Below, in pieces: positions 17,841 to 25,403 of a stretch of 64,000 bases of DNA; the stretch's first letter is position 1, and each line of letters begins with the position of its first letter. Under the pieces are notes generated by a model. That model made no database searches, was not told where the DNA came from, and saw nothing but the letters and a program-made list of their open reading frames with translations. A program made the position numbers and the translations under genes. The DNA is from an uncultured bacterium. GTDB taxonomy: Bacteria; Krumholzibacteriota; Krumholzibacteriia; LZORAL124-64-63. Location of the stretch: positions 1-64,000 of the forward strand of contig CALMJK010000003.1 in NCBI GenBank assembly GCA_937864225.1. The letters are read 5' to 3'.

Positions 17841-19156
17841 GATTCCTCCCTCTCGGGGGCCTCGAGGGCCGCGCGAATGAGGCTCTCGGCGTCGGGAGCC
17901 GTGTGGATTTGCGCCGCGGCCTCGAGCCGGCGCAAGGCCTCCGTCAGCGTTTCGCGGGCGCGCTCGCTGCGCATCAGCGCCAGCGCCCGCTCTCGACCGA
18001 GCCGCAGCGGAGTCGGGCTTGGCTTCTCGATCTCGGTGATCACGGCGACCGCCCAGCCGCCGGGCACGCCGTAGGGCTCCAGGACCTGGTTCGCCTGCAC
18101 CTCTTGCGGCCGTAGGCCCAGAGCGTCGGGCGGCAGCCAGTCCGTCGGGAAGGGGGTGACCCCCGGGACCACCTCGGCGGTCCGTCCCGCGAGCCAGCGC
18201 AGGCGCGCGCCCTGACGCAACCGGTCGCGGAATTGGCTGGCCGAGACGGAGTCCGGCAGCATGACGCTCTCGACCTTCAAGCGGGGCGCCGGCGTGAACG
18301 CTTCGGGATGGGCCTGGTACCACGCCTCGATGTCGCGCTCAGAGGGCTTGAAGGTGAAACTGAGCGTCGCCTTGAGCGCCTCCTCGCGCACCAGGTCGCG
18401 CTCGACTCGCCGCGCGGCAAGCCGCACGGCCGGGCTGGCCCAGTATCCACGGCGCGCGGCTTCCAGGGCGAGCGCCGTTTCATCGATCCATTCCGCGCAG
18501 AAGCGGTCGCGGATCTCGGCCGCGTCGTCGCGGCCCGCCAACCCGTGAAAGTACGTGAAACGGATGCGGCGCCACAGTCCGTGCACGGTCAGGCGCCTGT
18601 CGCCGACGGAGGCGACCGTTTCCTGGCGAGCGCGCAGCGCCTGCTGCGTCGTGGAATCCCGCGCGGCGAAGTCGAGCGATTTCAGCAGCGCGTCGTCGAG
18701 GCGCGCCCCGTGCCGCAGCCGGGCGGCGTCGATGCAACCGCGCACGGCTCGTCGGCGAGCCTCGTCGAGGTCGGATGCGCTCGCGATGACGGTGAGCGTC
18801 ACCGAATCGAGCATGGCCGCCACGGCGCTGCGGCGGGCGCTCTCCTCGACGGTGCCCCGGATCGTCGCGTCGCGCTCCAAGCCGAGGCGGTAGCCCTCCT
18901 GGACCAGCAGCGTGTTCTGGATGAGCCGGCGCAGCACGTCCGACGGCTGCGGCAGCTCGAGTGGCTGGCTGGCGGGGCGCTGGACGCGCAGGCGCGCCAG
19001 TTCCGTCTCCAGATCCGCGACCCGTATCGTGTCCCCGTTCACGATGGCCAGTTCGCCGTTCTTCCCGCCGGCGCGGACCGCCTGGCCGGGGAGCAGGACC
19101 GCCGCGGCGAGCGCGAGCGCGAGGATTGGTTGCGGTCGAACCGAGATTCGGCTCAT
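17837..19156 (-). CDS. SurA/PpiC-like exported foldase
   Basis: A 439-aa exported protein with a signal peptide ending AVRAGGKNG and the SurA-N opening GELAIVNGDTIRVADLETEL, followed by helical segments (DVLRRLIQNTLLVQEGYRLGL) characteristic of SurA/trigger-like chaperones. Residues 270-400 resemble a parvulin module preceded by SERDIEAWYQAHPEAF, the usual linker of PpiC proteins. The classic parvulin active-site signature is not clear, so chaperone activity is safer to infer than isomerase activity. It starts at an ATG overlapping the previous stop by 4 bp and ends in a GTGA overlap with the 42-heme cytochrome gene. The context suggests a dedicated folding factor for the cytochrome or the β-barrel. 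Confidence 0.85.
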   Translation of the reverse strand: MSRISVRPQPILALALAAAVLLPGQAVRAGGKNGELAIVNGDTIRVADLETELARLRVQRPASQPLELPQPSDVLRRLIQNTLLVQEGYRLGLERDATIRGTVEESARRSAVAAMLDSVTLTVIASASDLDEARRRAVRGCIDAARLRHGARLDDALLKSLDFAARDSTTQQALRARQETVASVGDRRLTVHGLWRRIRFTYFHGLAGRDDAAEIRDRFCAEWIDETALALEAARRGYWASPAVRLAARRVERDLVREEALKATLSFTFKPSERDIEAWYQAHPEAFTPAPRLKVESVMLPDSVSASQFRDRLRQGARLRWLAGRTAEVVPGVTPFPTDWLPPDALGLRPQEVQANQVLEPYGVPGGWAVAVITEIEKPSPTPLRLGRERALALMRSERARETLTEALRRLEAAAQIHTAPDAESLIRAALEAPEREES

Positions 19157-20232
19157 CGAGTCTCCTTGCCTTGTCGGTCAGGGTCCTGCGCGAGCAGCTC
19201 CACGGTCGCCTCCCGGTAGCGGGCCAGGGGCGAGACGGAGCGCTGCACGCCGAACCAGCCGGTGGAAGGGGTGGTCCCGCGATAAACCTCCCGCCGATTG
19301 AGCACGACGAGCGCGGAGGTGTCCACGGTGCGCAACGTGAGCATGATGGATCGCTCGGGCGGACGCAGGGCCGGACCTCGCTCCTCCGGCAGGGGAAGGG
19401 CCGGGCTTCTCTCCACGGTATCCCAGCAGATGATCTCCGGCACCAGCAGCGGCGCCGGGCCGAACGCACGTCGGATGGCCTCGCAGGCCGTGGCGTCCAG
19501 GGCCGTCGTGCCGCGGCCCAGCGCCTGGAGCTGGCCGGCCAGCAGTCCCGGGTCCAGCACTTCCCCGCGCCCGCAGGCGAGCAGCTCGCCGAGCAGGCAG
19601 GCGGTCAGGAGTTCCCCCTCGGCCGGCTCCAACCCTGACGCGCGGGCCGGCAGCACCAGCAGCGACTCTCCGGGGCGCAGCGCGGCCGCCGGGGTGGGCT
19701 GCCAACCGTCGAGGTTGGCGGCCAGCCTTGCGATCGTCTCTCCCCAGTCCTGGTCCGGGGTGGGAGCGGCGGTCTCGGCGGCGTCTGCCCACACGAGCAC
19801 GCCGTCGTCCGTCCGCAACGCCCGTGCGGCCAGGGCCAGCCGTTCGTGATAGAGGAAAAGCTGCCCGACCAGGACGCTGGCCGCCCCGGTCTGCGTGCGC
19901 AGGGCGTCCAGGAACTCCGACGTCAGCCCCAGCGCGGTCCTGACCCTATGGCTTTGCTGCAGTGCCAGGACGAGGGCCGCGTCGACAGGCGCGCGCCCCG
20001 CGCGCCGCGCCGTCTCGTCAAGCGCCCGCTCGCCTGCCTGCCGCACCTGGGCCACCGGTGGCGTCAGCGCGTGGCCGGGCAGGACTGAGATGAACAACAG
20101 CGTGGCGGTGCCGCCGCCTTCCTCGGCCTGCGCCAGCGCCGCCGCCGGACCGATCTTTCCCGGCGAGTTCGTCGTCGCGCTCAGGAGCGCGACGAGGAGC
20201 CAAGAGAGCGCCCAATGTCTGCGAACGATCAA
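19153..20232 (-). CDS. secreted protein of uncertain family, CsgG/FlgO-like features
   Basis: A 359-aa exported protein. I place the start at a TTG (20232) overlapping the upstream stop (TTGA), with GGAG about 9 nt before; the product then opens with a signal sequence (RRHWALSWLLVALLSATT). The longer frame upstream only overlaps the lipoprotein gene and looks like a shadow. Residues 30-160 contain strand-helix elements reminiscent of TolB-N/CsgG/FlgO proteins: LLFISVLPG, a helix ERALDETARRAG, and SVLVGQLFLYHERLAL. The C-terminal part includes a PEGA-like strand (TSALVVLNRREVYRGTTPSTGWF). The resemblance is structural and modest, and I cannot name the family firmly. The 4-bp coupling on both sides says it works with the neighbouring lipoprotein and foldase. 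Confidence 0.7.
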   Translation of the reverse strand: MIVRRHWALSWLLVALLSATTNSPGKIGPAAALAQAEEGGGTATLLFISVLPGHALTPPVAQVRQAGERALDETARRAGRAPVDAALVLALQQSHRVRTALGLTSEFLDALRTQTGAASVLVGQLFLYHERLALAARALRTDDGVLVWADAAETAAPTPDQDWGETIARLAANLDGWQPTPAAALRPGESLLVLPARASGLEPAEGELLTACLLGELLACGRGEVLDPGLLAGQLQALGRGTTALDATACEAIRRAFGPAPLLVPEIICWDTVERSPALPLPEERGPALRPPERSIMLTLRTVDTSALVVLNRREVYRGTTPSTGWFGVQRSVSPLARYREATVELLAQDPDRQGKETR

Positions 20233-20798
20233 AAGAGCGTCTCCAGCGCTTGGCGCGCGATGTCGCGGGTCACGGCATACAAGCTCGCCGGCTCGCCTCC
20301 GAAGAGCTTGCGCCACAGGGAGGTTCCCTTGCCCTGGATCTCGGTCTTCCAGATCAGCGATCCGGTCTCGGTCTCGGACAGGTCGAACTCGGCGGTCACG
20401 AGCGTGACCCGATCGCGGCCGCCCTGCTCGACGCCGTACTCGAGCACGGCGCCGCCGAAGATGCCGTCGGCGCCCAGCCGCCGGCCCAGTTCGACGAGGC
20501 GCGCCGGCTGGATCGGCTCGGCGGTGTTGAGGCGCAGTTCGCGCAGCGCCGCGTTGGTCTCGCCGGGCTCGACGATCTGCAATCCCCTGCCAGCCCTCAG
20601 CAACTCGGTCAGGAAGACCGACTGCACGCGCTCCGCCGCGCCCTGGTCCTGGCTCAGGTTGCGCATCGGCAGCACGGCGCAACGACGGATCCGCCCGAAA
20701 TCCACGTTCTGGTTCACGAAGGTTGTGGCACGGGGAGCGCAGCCCGGCAGGAGCGCGAGGCAGATCAGCAGCGCCGGGAGCGAACGGCTTGGCTTCAT
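20229..20798 (-). CDS. CsgG/GNA1162/FlgO-like outer-membrane lipoprotein
   Basis: A 189-aa lipoprotein with lipobox LLPGC (Cys near residue 20). The rest has the CsgG/LpoB/GNA1162-type layout: a first strand IRRCAVLPMRNLSQD, a helix ERVQSVFLTELLRAG, a strand GLQIVEPG, then ELGRRLGADGIFGGAVLEYG and a long antiparallel β hairpin. CsgG itself is the nine-fold outer-membrane secretion channel for curli; GNA1162 and LpoB use the same fold without forming pores, so pore formation cannot be assumed. The product is short compared with CsgG (about 270 aa). The ATG at 20798 has GGGAGA upstream. It lies between the β-barrel gene and a second secreted protein in one operon that ends with the 42-heme cytochrome. 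Confidence 0.8.
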   Translation of the reverse strand: MKPSRSLPALLICLALLPGCAPRATTFVNQNVDFGRIRRCAVLPMRNLSQDQGAAERVQSVFLTELLRAGRGLQIVEPGETNAALRELRLNTAEPIQPARLVELGRRLGADGIFGGAVLEYGVEQGGRDRVTLVTAEFDLSETETGSLIWKTEIQGKGTSLWRKLFGGEPASLYAVTRDIARQALETLF

Positions 20799-20850
20799 GG
20801 TGTCTCCCTTGGTCCGGACGCGGGGGACGCGTCAAAGCTAGGAACCGGCG

Positions 20851-23082
20851 TCAAAAAGTCCAGTTTGCGCGGAAGCTGGCGTTCAAGGGCCAACTCCGTT
20901 CACCCTGTCTCTGGAAGCGCGTTTTTTCCACGCCGCCCTCGAGAAACAAACGGGCGCGCGGCCGCCAGACCACCAGCCCGCCGGCGCTGCGCTGGCGGAT
21001 GTCGGTGCGCTCGTCGTCGAAGTCGGTCAGGTTCAGGCGCAGCTCGACGCTGCCGCCCGGCAGCGGGTTCCAGGACAGCATGTGGCGCAGCAACCAATCG
21101 GAGCTCTCGCGCGCCTGATAGCGCACCAGGCTGCTGAAGGAGACGAGCGGCCGCGGGCTCCAGGTCACGCGGCTCTGCGCGTCGCTGAAGGGCTGGAAGC
21201 CCGCGCCGGCCTCGCTGCTCACCCAGCGCTGCGCAATCCTCATTTCGACGCTGAGATTCGGGCGCGGCGCGGCGCGCACCGTGCTGTCGAGCGTCCAGGA
21301 ACGAGATTCTTCGGCGTAGGCCGGGTCGTGGACGCGTCCGTGCGCCAGTCGCTGCGTCCAAGTCAAAGCCGGCGCCGCCGCCCAACGGTTCTGGAGCGCG
21401 TAGTTGGCGATCGTGCGGGGTTGCTCGCGGCTGTGGTCTGTCTGGTGCGAAAACGCCAGCGTCGTGGTCACGTTGCGCGCTCGTCCGCGGGCGACGTTCA
21501 GATTCCAGAGCCGCACGTCGGTGTAGCCACGGCGCACGCCGTCCAGGCGCTGCAACTCGAGCGCGAGGCCCGTCTCCCATATCCCTCGCCGATAGTCGAC
21601 CCGGCCGTTGTGGGTGACGCCGCTCAGGTTGCGGTCCGCCTGGTCGTAGCGTCTTTGGTCAAGGCTGAGCAGGTAGCGCGCCTGGAGCTGCGGTCTGGGA
21701 TCCCAGGTCAACTCGCCGTCGAGTCGGTGTCGCCACAGGCCGTCCCGTGTCTCGCTGTTCTCCGCCTCGCTCCGGTCGTAGACTTCCAATTCCGTTATGT
21801 AGAGGTCCGGTCCCGTGGGCCCCGACTTCACGTTCACCATCTTGAAATATCGACCCTCCACTGCCGGCGCGAAGACGACCTCCCAGCCGCGTCGCGCGGC
21901 GTCCCATTCGCGATACGTGACGGTCGCGGCCGTCGCGGGCAGCTCCTGCCAGAGCCGGCCCTCCGGGTCGTCGGTGACGAAGAGCCGCCAGGCGATCAGT
22001 TCGGGGAAGAGCACGATGCGGTCGACGAAGAGCAAGGCGACGCCCAGTTCGTGCCGCGCGCCGAAATCGAGTTGAAGATTTCTATAGTCGCCGCCGAATT
22101 CGTGCACCGGCGTGGCGTTGTCGCCGATGTTGATCGGCGTCGCGGCTTGGCGATTGTCGTCGAAGAGCGCGCCCACGTGGATCAGATCCGGCTCGAGAGG
22201 ATCCAAGCTTTCCGGCGTGTCGTCGAGTAGGTAGCCTCCGTCGCGCGGCGCGAGGTAGACGCGGCCCCCGAGCAGGGGCCCCGCCAGGAGTTGGCTGATG
22301 CGGCTGGTGCGGGCGTCCCAGGCCACCCGGACCTTTCGCCCCAGGGCGCGGCTGCCGCGATATTGCAGCGAATGCTGCCGCGTTCGGTTGCGGGCTCCCG
22401 TCTGCAGATCGCGGTGATCGTTTTCGGTGAAGGCGTAAGTCGCTTCCCCTCCGTCGCGCAACGCGAGACGGGCGCCCGCCGTGCCGTACCGCTCTCGTGT
22501 ATCTGATTCCTCCACGGCTAGGTCGTCGTCGCGCCAGGTCCTGGTTTCCAGCCAACGCGCGTGCAGGCGCAGGCGGTCCAAGCTGACCTGCGACCAGCCG
22601 CCCCAGCCGAGCCGATCGTCGCGGCGGCCTTCGAAGCCGGCGCCGGAGTAGTCGCGCCGATACCCGTCCGCGGTAAGACCGACGCGCAGGTCGCCCGCCT
22701 GATAGCGGAGAACCGCGTCGGGCAACTGCGTGACGGTCTCGTAGTCGGAGCGGTTTTCCGCCAAACGACTCCAGGTGGCCTCGCGCAGCACGCCGTAACG
22801 AATTTGGAGATAAAGGGCGCGCGAGAAGTCGACCCGTTCGTCGACCCACCCCTCGCTGCGCAGGAGCTCCGTCACGTAGGCGTCGGTGCCCGCGCGTCCC
22901 TCCTGGCGGTCGCCGCGCAGGTCGACCCAGCCGTCGAGGGCCGCGGCGGGGGAGGTCGCGACCAGCGCGAGCAGGATCCCCCCGAGCAACTGTCTGCCTA
23001 TTCGCAGAGTGCTGCTGGGCGTCGCGAGCCGCCGATTCCCGCGCCGGCTCGCGGCGCGCCATGCCGAGAGAAATACCTGCAT
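20851..23082 (-). CDS. large outer-membrane β-barrel with discoidin-like insert
   Basis: A 743-aa exported protein. After a signal segment (RQLLGGILLALVATSPAAA) the chain shows the alternating, Tyr/Trp/Arg-rich strands of an outer-membrane barrel (for example LRVGLTADGYRRDYSG, RLRLHARWLETRTW) and ends NASFRANWTF with the C-terminal Phe expected for BAM recognition. Between roughly residues 300 and 440 a soluble insert contains EGRYFKMVNVKSGPTGPDLY followed by ITELEVYD, typical of discoidin/F5-8C-like β-sandwiches that bind sugars or surfaces. Size and context suggest the outer-membrane conduit of the cytochrome locus, analogous to but not visibly homologous with MtrB/PioB. The ATG at 23082 lacks a clear ribosome site and a start some 30 codons further in is possible. 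A TTGTTC-17-TAATGT element (23120-23092) lies just upstream. Confidence 0.85.
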   Translation of the reverse strand: MQVFLSAWRAASRRGNRRLATPSSTLRIGRQLLGGILLALVATSPAAALDGWVDLRGDRQEGRAGTDAYVTELLRSEGWVDERVDFSRALYLQIRYGVLREATWSRLAENRSDYETVTQLPDAVLRYQAGDLRVGLTADGYRRDYSGAGFEGRRDDRLGWGGWSQVSLDRLRLHARWLETRTWRDDDLAVEESDTRERYGTAGARLALRDGGEATYAFTENDHRDLQTGARNRTRQHSLQYRGSRALGRKVRVAWDARTSRISQLLAGPLLGGRVYLAPRDGGYLLDDTPESLDPLEPDLIHVGALFDDNRQAATPINIGDNATPVHEFGGDYRNLQLDFGARHELGVALLFVDRIVLFPELIAWRLFVTDDPEGRLWQELPATAATVTYREWDAARRGWEVVFAPAVEGRYFKMVNVKSGPTGPDLYITELEVYDRSEAENSETRDGLWRHRLDGELTWDPRPQLQARYLLSLDQRRYDQADRNLSGVTHNGRVDYRRGIWETGLALELQRLDGVRRGYTDVRLWNLNVARGRARNVTTTLAFSHQTDHSREQPRTIANYALQNRWAAAPALTWTQRLAHGRVHDPAYAEESRSWTLDSTVRAAPRPNLSVEMRIAQRWVSSEAGAGFQPFSDAQSRVTWSPRPLVSFSSLVRYQARESSDWLLRHMLSWNPLPGGSVELRLNLTDFDDERTDIRQRSAGGLVVWRPRARLFLEGGVEKTRFQRQGERSWPLNASFRANWTF

Positions 23083-23179
23083 AGAGCTATGACATTAGCC
23101 ATTCCCAGGAGCGCGAACAACCGCAGAACGGGGAGACCTCGGCGCCTCGTCGGAGGTGAACCGCCCGACCGGACCGAGC

Positions 23180-23255
23180 TGGCGTCCCCAACGGGATTCG
23201 AACCCGTGCTGCCGCCGTGAAAGGGCGGTGTCCTGGGCCTCTAGACGATGGGGAC
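23180..23255 (-). tRNA. tRNA-Glu (TTC)
   Basis: A full cloverleaf reads on the minus strand from GTCCCCATCG to an encoded CCA. The anticodon stem is CCGCC/GGCGG with loop CTTTCAC, giving anticodon TTC. Acceptor GTCCCC pairs with GGGGAC, and the T loop is TTCGAAT. Confidence 0.97.
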
Positions 23256-23269
23256 GCCCGGGACGGGGA

Positions 23270-23298
23270 AGAGTAGGCGCGGAGCGCGCTTCTGTCAA
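23270..23298 (-). promoter_or_regulatory. promoter of tRNA-Glu
   Basis: On the minus strand a perfect -35 TTGACA (23298-23293), a 17-bp spacer and TACTCT (23275-23270) lie about 15 bp before the mature tRNA 5' end. The spacing to the tRNA makes this convincing. Confidence 0.7.
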
Positions 23299-23328
23299 CG
23301 CGGCCCCGCCGTCAAGCGCGCGGACGGC

Positions 23329-24705
23329 TCAGACCGGGCGCCTCGCTTCCTGCCACAGGTGCACCACGGCGCGGGCGCCGTTGCGGTAGCTTGCCAGGTT
23401 GAATTTTTCGTTGGGGGAATGCGCGTTGTCGGTCGCGAGCCCGAAACCCAGCAGCAGCACCGGGACCCGCAGACAGTTCTGGAATGTGGTCACGATGGGG
23501 ATCGATCCGCCCTCCCGGATGAACACCGGCTTGGCCCCGAAGCCGAGTTCCAGCGCACGCAGCCCGGCCTTCATCCAGGGCGAGTCGCGTTCGATCAGCA
23601 CGGGTTGCGCGGTGTGGAGTGTCTTCACGTCCACGCGGACGCCGGCGGGCGCGATCGACCGCACATACGCCTCGAACGCCGCCGCGATCCGGTGCGGATC
23701 CTGCTGCGGCACCAGGCGCGTGCTCACCTTGGCGCCCGCCAGGGCCGGGATGATGGTCTTGGCGCCCTCGCCGCTGTAGCCGCTCCACAGTCCGTTCACG
23801 TCGCAGGTGGGGCGGCCCCACATGCGCTCGAGCGTCGTGTAGCCCTTTTCGCCCCAGGCTGCCGGGCTGCCGGTGTCGGCCAGAAAGGCCTTTTCCGAGA
23901 AATCAAGCGAGCGGAAGGCCTCGCGCTCGGCCGCGTCCAGGTCGAGCACGTCGTCGTAAAAGCCCGGCACGCGCACCCGTCCGTCGGCGTCCTTCAGGCG
24001 CGCGATGATGTCGCAGAGCGCGTGGGCGGGATTCTGCACGCCCCCGCCGTAGCTGCCCGAATGCAGATCGGCCTTGGGACCGCTCACGAGGATCTCGAAA
24101 TAGGCCAAGCCGCGCAGGCTGTAGGTGAGCGCGGGCGTGCGCTCATCGTAAAGACTCGTGTCGCTGACGGCGACGGCGTCGCAGGCGAGCTTCCCCGCGT
24201 TGGCTTCCGTGTAAGCATACACGCTGTGTCCGCCGCATTCCTCCTCGCCTTCGATGATGAACTTGAGGTTGACCGGTGGTTGCAGGCCCTGCTTCACGTA
24301 AGCCTCGAGAGCCTTGAAGTGAGCGTAGAGCTGGCCCTTGTCGTCCGTCGCGCCGCGCGCATAGACGACGTCGTCCTCGACGCGCGGCTCGAACGGCGGC
24401 GTCCGCCACAAGTCGAGAGGATCGACCGGCTGCACGTCGTAATGCCCGTAGACCAGCAACGTCGGTCGTCCGTCGCGCTGTTCGGTCTCGGCATAGACCA
24501 GAGGATTGCCGTCGGCCGGTTCGCTGATCTCCACGCGCAGGCCCAGGTCGCGCAGTTCGTCGGCGCAGAAGCGGGCGGCGCGGCGGACATCCTCCTTGTG
24601 CGCCGAGACCGAACTGATGCTGGGTATGCGCAGGAAGTCGCACAACTGGGCGACGTGACGCTCGCGGTTCTGCTCCAAGTATGAAAGGACGCGCTCGAGC
24701 GACAT
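23329..24705 (-). CDS. M20-family dipeptidase
   Basis: A two-zinc metallopeptidase of family M20 (CNDP/PepV-like dipeptidase branch), 458 aa, expected to hydrolyse dipeptides in the cytosol. Metal ligands and catalytic residues are in place: His in YGHYDVQP, Asp in GATDDKGQ, the Glu pair in EGEEECGG, Asp in VSDTSLYD and the final His in ATDNAHSPNEKF. The dimerisation domain with PKADLHSGSYGG is typical of the CNDP group. The ATG at 24705 follows GAGGAG; the longer frame upstream has no family similarity. It stands alone, divergent from the histone gene. Confidence 0.94.
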   Translation of the reverse strand: MSLERVLSYLEQNRERHVAQLCDFLRIPSISSVSAHKEDVRRAARFCADELRDLGLRVEISEPADGNPLVYAETEQRDGRPTLLVYGHYDVQPVDPLDLWRTPPFEPRVEDDVVYARGATDDKGQLYAHFKALEAYVKQGLQPPVNLKFIIEGEEECGGHSVYAYTEANAGKLACDAVAVSDTSLYDERTPALTYSLRGLAYFEILVSGPKADLHSGSYGGGVQNPAHALCDIIARLKDADGRVRVPGFYDDVLDLDAAEREAFRSLDFSEKAFLADTGSPAAWGEKGYTTLERMWGRPTCDVNGLWSGYSGEGAKTIIPALAGAKVSTRLVPQQDPHRIAAAFEAYVRSIAPAGVRVDVKTLHTAQPVLIERDSPWMKAGLRALELGFGAKPVFIREGGSIPIVTTFQNCLRVPVLLLGFGLATDNAHSPNEKFNLASYRNGARAVVHLWQEARRPV

Positions 24706-24918
24706 CGGGACTCCTCTCGTGTTTCGCGGTGGTCGGCGCCGCGCGGCGGGAGGTGGCTCGCTGGGCACGGGGAAAGCTAGGCTTGACGCGGCCCGGTGTC
24801 GAGCCGATTGTGAGGCGCCCGCGCCGTCGACAAAGGCATTGACAGCGCCGGGCTCTTCCCGGAGCATGGGGTTCCGGTGAACAGGCGGTAAACTCTTCAG
24901 CGAAGGTGGGGAGGAACC

Positions 24919-25089
24919 ATGTCCGATATGATCATCAGCAAGACAAAAACCAAGGAGATCGTAAAGGAGTGCAACGTTTCGGGCGAGTTTTACGACGCGC
25001 TCGACAAGAAAGTGCGCGAGATCATCGCCCTCGCCGAGAAGCGCGCGCTCGACAACGGGCGCAAGACAGTTCGCCCCTACGACCTCTAG
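24919..25089 (+). CDS. bacterial histone-fold protein, 56 aa
   Basis: A 56-residue protein beginning MSDMIISKTKTKEIVKECNV. It has the layout of short bacterial histones: a basic first helix (SKTKTKEIVKEC), the turn VSGEFYDALDKKV leading into the long central helix (VREIIALAEKRALDNG), then the signature loop GRKTVRPYDL, which corresponds to the RKTV-DL element contacting DNA in archaeal histones. The third helix is cut to almost nothing, as in Bdellovibrio-type bacterial histones. The ATG at 24919 has GGGAGGA at ideal spacing. It is followed by a strong terminator and is monocistronic, as expected for an abundant nucleoid protein. DNA binding is known for the family; the binding mode here is inference. 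Confidence 0.85.
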   Translation: MSDMIISKTKTKEIVKECNVSGEFYDALDKKVREIIALAEKRALDNGRKTVRPYDL

Positions 25090-25145
25090 GCTGACCGGCT
25101 CGACGGCCGGCGGCGGGGCGCGAAGCCCCGCGAACCACCGATTCC

Positions 25146-25178
25146 GGAGGCCCCGCTCGCGGGGCCTCCTTCGCTTTG
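25146..25178 (+). terminator. intrinsic terminator after the histone gene
   Basis: GGAGGCCCCG (25146-25155) pairs perfectly with CGGGGCCTCC (25160-25169) around loop CTCG, followed by TTCGCTTT. It lies 57 bp past the histone stop. Confidence 0.75.
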
Positions 25179-25403
25179 ACGGTTCCGTCGCCGGATGGAG
25201 ACGATGGCGCTTGGCGGGTCTCTCGCGGATGACGAGGGTGCGACGCCATCGGCGCGCCGGCATCGTCGATTTCCGCGCCGCGGCACGCGCGGGCTGCATC
25301 CCGATCGTTCTTTGCATGAGGCCACGCGCCACAAGTGGCGCGCGGCTTGCCCTTCGCACGCGGCGCCCGCGCCTCTGGCGCCGCGCGCCGGAGAGGCGGC
25401 CGC
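25170..25403 (+). other. non-coding stretch before comM
   Basis: The 314 bp between the histone stop and the comM start hold the terminator and, at 25325-25342, an inverted repeat (CGCGCCAC, AA, GTGGCGCG) about 60 bp before comM. I see no gene with a ribosome site. The inverted repeat could be an operator or chance in GC-rich DNA. Confidence 0.4.

Noticed and set aside
15105-18074. A 989-codon open frame antisense to the 42-heme cytochrome
   Set aside because: It runs through the whole cytochrome on the other strand with no ribosome site and no recognisable domain. It is a by-product of GC-rich codon use and the repeated CXXCH codons.
20233-20835. Upstream extension of the secreted CsgG-like frame to 20835
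   Set aside because: It overlaps the lipoprotein gene completely in another frame; the lipobox and CsgG-type motifs are in the lipoprotein frame.
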